Shown: piece after piece, positions 61,283 through 64,000 of the stretch
Position numbering within the stretch: the first letter of the stretch is position 1
Layout: each line of letters starts with the position of its first letter
Assembly (NCBI RefSeq): GCF_030646155.1
Contig: NZ_JAUTDN010000021.1
Span: 23,532-87,531 of the forward strand
Direction: 5' to 3'
DNA from: Conexibacter sp. CPCC 205762
Lineage (GTDB): Bacteria; Actinomycetota; Thermoleophilia; Solirubrobacterales; Solirubrobacteraceae
DNA length: 64,000 nucleotides
Made by a program: the position numbers and the translations under genes
The notes under the pieces: model-generated
What the model saw: the letters and a program-made list of their open reading frames with translations, nothing else
Databases searched by the model: none
What the model was told of the DNA's origin: nothing

Positions 61283-62121
61283 TGGGCATTCGCAAGCCGA
61301 AGCCGACGAGCCCCGGCCGTCGTTTCGTCACGTATCCGGACTTCGCGGAGATCACCCGCAGCAAGCCGGAGAAGTCGCTCGTCGAGGGCCTGACGAAGTC
61401 GGGCGGCCGTAACTCCTACGGCCGCAAGACCTCGCGCCATCGCGGCGGCGGCGCCAAGCGCCTCTACCGCCGGATCGACTTCAAGCGCCTGAAGGACGGC
61501 GTGCCGGCCAAGGTCGCGCAGATCGAGTACGACCCGAACCGTTCGGCGTACATCGCGCTGCTCCACTACATGGACGGCGAGAAGCGCTACATCCTCGCGC
61601 CGGCCAGACTTGCCGTCGGTGCGACCGTGGTCAGCGGCCCGGAGGCCGAGATCCGCATCGGCAACTGCCTGCCGATCGAGCGGATCCCCGCCGGTACCGT
61701 CATCCACAACGTCGAGCTGACGCCCGGCCGCGGTGGGCAGATCGCCCGCTCCGCCGGCAACTCGGTGCAGCTGCTCGCGAAGGACGGCGAGATGGCGACA
61801 CTGCGTCTGCCCTCGGGCGAGATGCGGATGGTCCGCGCCGAGTGCCGCGCGACGGTCGGCGTGATCGGCAATGCCGATCACCAGAACGTCAAGATCGGCA
61901 AGGCCGGCCGCAAGCGCCACCTCGGCGTGCGGCCGCAGACGCGTGGTACGGCCATGAACCCGGTCGACCACCCGCACGGCGGTGGTGAGGGCTCGACGAC
62001 CCCCGGTCGTCACCCCGTGACCCCGTGGGGCGTGCCGACGCTCGGCTACCGCACGCGTAAGAAGGGCAAGGCTTCCGACCGCTACATCGTCCGTGGGCGC
62101 CGCCGCGGCAAGAAGCGCTAG
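61282..62121 (+). CDS. rplB: Ribosomal protein L2
   Basis: 279 residues. [41 protein letters not shown] and the C-terminal [26 protein letters not shown] with the conserved His near the peptidyl-transferase centre. It is needed for subunit association. Normal length and start. Confidence 0.97.
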   Translation: MGIRKPKPTSPGRRFVTYPDFAEITRSKPEKSLVEGLTKSGGRNSYGRKTSRHRGGGAKRLYRRIDFKRLKDGVPAKVAQIEYDPNRSAYIALLHYMDGEKRYILAPARLAVGATVVSGPEAEIRIGNCLPIERIPAGTVIHNVELTPGRGGQIARSAGNSVQLLAKDGEMATLRLPSGEMRMVRAECRATVGVIGNADHQNVKIGKAGRKRHLGVRPQTRGTAMNPVDHPHGGGEGSTTPGRHPVTPWGVPTLGYRTRKKGKASDRYIVRGRRRGKKR

Positions 62122-62132
62122 AGGGTGACCAG

Positions 62133-62405
62133 ATGAGCCGCTCGAGCAAGAAGGGCCCGTTCGTCGAGGAGCGCCTGATGGCGCGCATCGAGAGCATGAA
62201 CGAGGCCAACACGAAGCAGATGATCAAGACCTGGTCGCGATCCTCGACGATCTTCCCGGAGATGGTCGGACACACGATCGCGGTCCACGACGGCCGTAGA
62301 CACATCCCGGTCTTCGTCAACGAGTCCATGGTGGGCCACAAGCTCGGCGAGTTCGCGCCGACGCGGCTCTACCGTGGCCACACCCAGACCGGCAAGCGCC
62401 GCTAG
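62133..62405 (+). CDS. rpsS: Ribosomal protein S19
   Basis: 90 residues: [41 protein letters not shown] and the end [20 protein letters not shown]. 30S head protein near the A-site finger. Followed after 7 bp by rplV. Confidence 0.97.
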   Translation: MSRSSKKGPFVEERLMARIESMNEANTKQMIKTWSRSSTIFPEMVGHTIAVHDGRRHIPVFVNESMVGHKLGEFAPTRLYRGHTQTGKRR

Positions 62406-62412
62406 AGATTCC

Positions 62413-63060
62413 ATGGCTGACGAGAACGACAGAACAGAGACTCCCGAGCCGAGTACGCCGGAGACCGAGGCCACCGAGACGGGGGCCCCTGAGTCCGGGG
62501 AGACGGAGCCCACCGCGGCGGAGACGCCCGCGGAGGAGCCCGTCGCTGCGGCTGACGAGCCCGCCGAGGCCGAGGCCAGAGCAGCGCCGAGAGGGAGAAG
62601 AGCGGCGAGAAGAGCGGCGAGAGCCGACGCTGCCGCCGACGAGGAGAAGACGCCGAGAGCGTCGAGAAGAGCGGCCGCCAGAGCGGCTCCCGCGAAGGCC
62701 TCCAAGGCCGACGCCGGCGAGCGCCCGGTCGTGCGCGCACATGCGAAGTACGTGCGCTCCTCCGCCCGCAAGGCCCGCCTCGTCTGCGACCACATCCGTG
62801 GCAGATCGGTCGAGGAGGCTCGCGCCATCCTCGCCTTCACGCCGCGCGCAGTCGCGAAGGACTGGAGCAAGCTGCTCGAGTCGGCCGTGGCGAACGCCGA
62901 GCACAACCATGAGCTCGACGGCGACGACCTCGTCATCAAGGCGGCCCACGCCGACGAGGGCCCGACGCTGAAGCGGTTCCGCCCGCGCGCCATGGGTCGC
63001 GCGACGCCGATTCGCAAGCGCACCAGTCACCTCACGATCCTGCTCACGCCGAAGGAGTAA
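62413..63060 (+). CDS. rplV: Ribosomal protein L22 with about 103-residue N-terminal extension
   Basis: 215 residues; L22 is usually about 110-120. The core begins near residue 104 ([27 protein letters not shown]) and ends [22 protein letters not shown], complete with the tunnel beta-hairpin. The extension is Glu/Thr/Pro/Ala-rich (1-55), then Ala/Arg-rich (56-103). All 12 arginines before residue 104 are AGA, whereas the core uses mostly CGC. An in-frame start at 62374 would lie inside rpsS and is rejected. The N-terminus of L22 is on the ribosome surface, so the extension would lie outside the particle. Confidence 0.95.
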   Translation: MADENDRTETPEPSTPETEATETGAPESGETEPTAAETPAEEPVAAADEPAEAEARAAPRGRRAARRAARADAAADEEKTPRASRRAAARAAPAKASKADAGERPVVRAHAKYVRSSARKARLVCDHIRGRSVEEARAILAFTPRAVAKDWSKLLESAVANAEHNHELDGDDLVIKAAHADEGPTLKRFRPRAMGRATPIRKRTSHLTILLTPKE

Positions 63061-63067
63061 CTGCGCT

Positions 63068-64000
<933 letters not shown>

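Overview
This is a very GC-rich actinobacterial chromosome segment. The gene order rpmG-secE-nusG-rplKA-rplJL-rpoBC, then rpsL-rpsG-fusA-tuf, then the S10 operon (rpsJ-rplCDWB-rpsS-rplV-rpsC) is that of a bacterial chromosome. The composition, the PucR/FCD/Rrf2 regulators and the extended ribosomal proteins suggest a deep-branching actinobacterium. A Thermoleophilia member such as a Conexibacter or Solirubrobacter relative is my guess; no marker gene was compared. A striking general trait is frequent use of AGA for arginine despite the high GC.

Region 1 (1-9035): the N-terminal 1989 codons of a giant exported protein on the minus strand, running off the left edge. It has a signal peptide, a caspase/C13-like domain lacking the nucleophile, cadherin/VCBS-like repeats including seven units of exactly 342 bp, and a beta-helix start. 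Facing it are three tandem phage tail-collar genes and a membrane acyltransferase. Region 2 (9113-22229): a double-XRE regulator, an unknown protein translationally coupled to an FAD oxidoreductase, a GNAT/acyl-CoA-synthetase fusion, a thioredoxin-reductase-like gene divergent from an XRE-cupin regulator, and a run of two sulfatase-fold enzymes, a low-molecular-weight phosphatase and a fructosamine-kinase-like gene.

Region 3 (22400-24320): a lower-GC two-gene island, a DUF262 (GmrSD-N/ParB-like) protein plus a HEPN protein with an intact R-x4-H motif. It looks like a transferred defence module. Region 4 (24356-36282): lipid and accessory metabolism (CFA-type methyltransferase, hydrolase, SAM methyltransferase, small membrane protein, TetR, ABC exporter, FAH-family enzyme, FCD-GntR regulator, YdeP-like molybdoenzyme) and a sulfur-flavoured group (amidohydrolase, cysteine-dioxygenase-like protein, cysteine-free Rrf2). 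Several operators can be read directly: TGCAAC-N6-GTTAC at two TetR-linked promoters and twin TGGTCnGACCA sites at the GntR promoter.

Region 5 (36496-64000): the transcription/translation supercluster. It is interrupted between rpoC and rpsL by a HAD-like gene, a DMT-type membrane protein and a PLP aminotransferase-PucR-alanine dehydrogenase set that could deaminate amines via alanine. Structured leaders are visible before rplJ, fusA (a textbook-like attenuator) and rpsJ. SecE, L10, L22 and S3 carry unusual low-complexity extensions; the S3 extension is an RG/RGG-rich tail.
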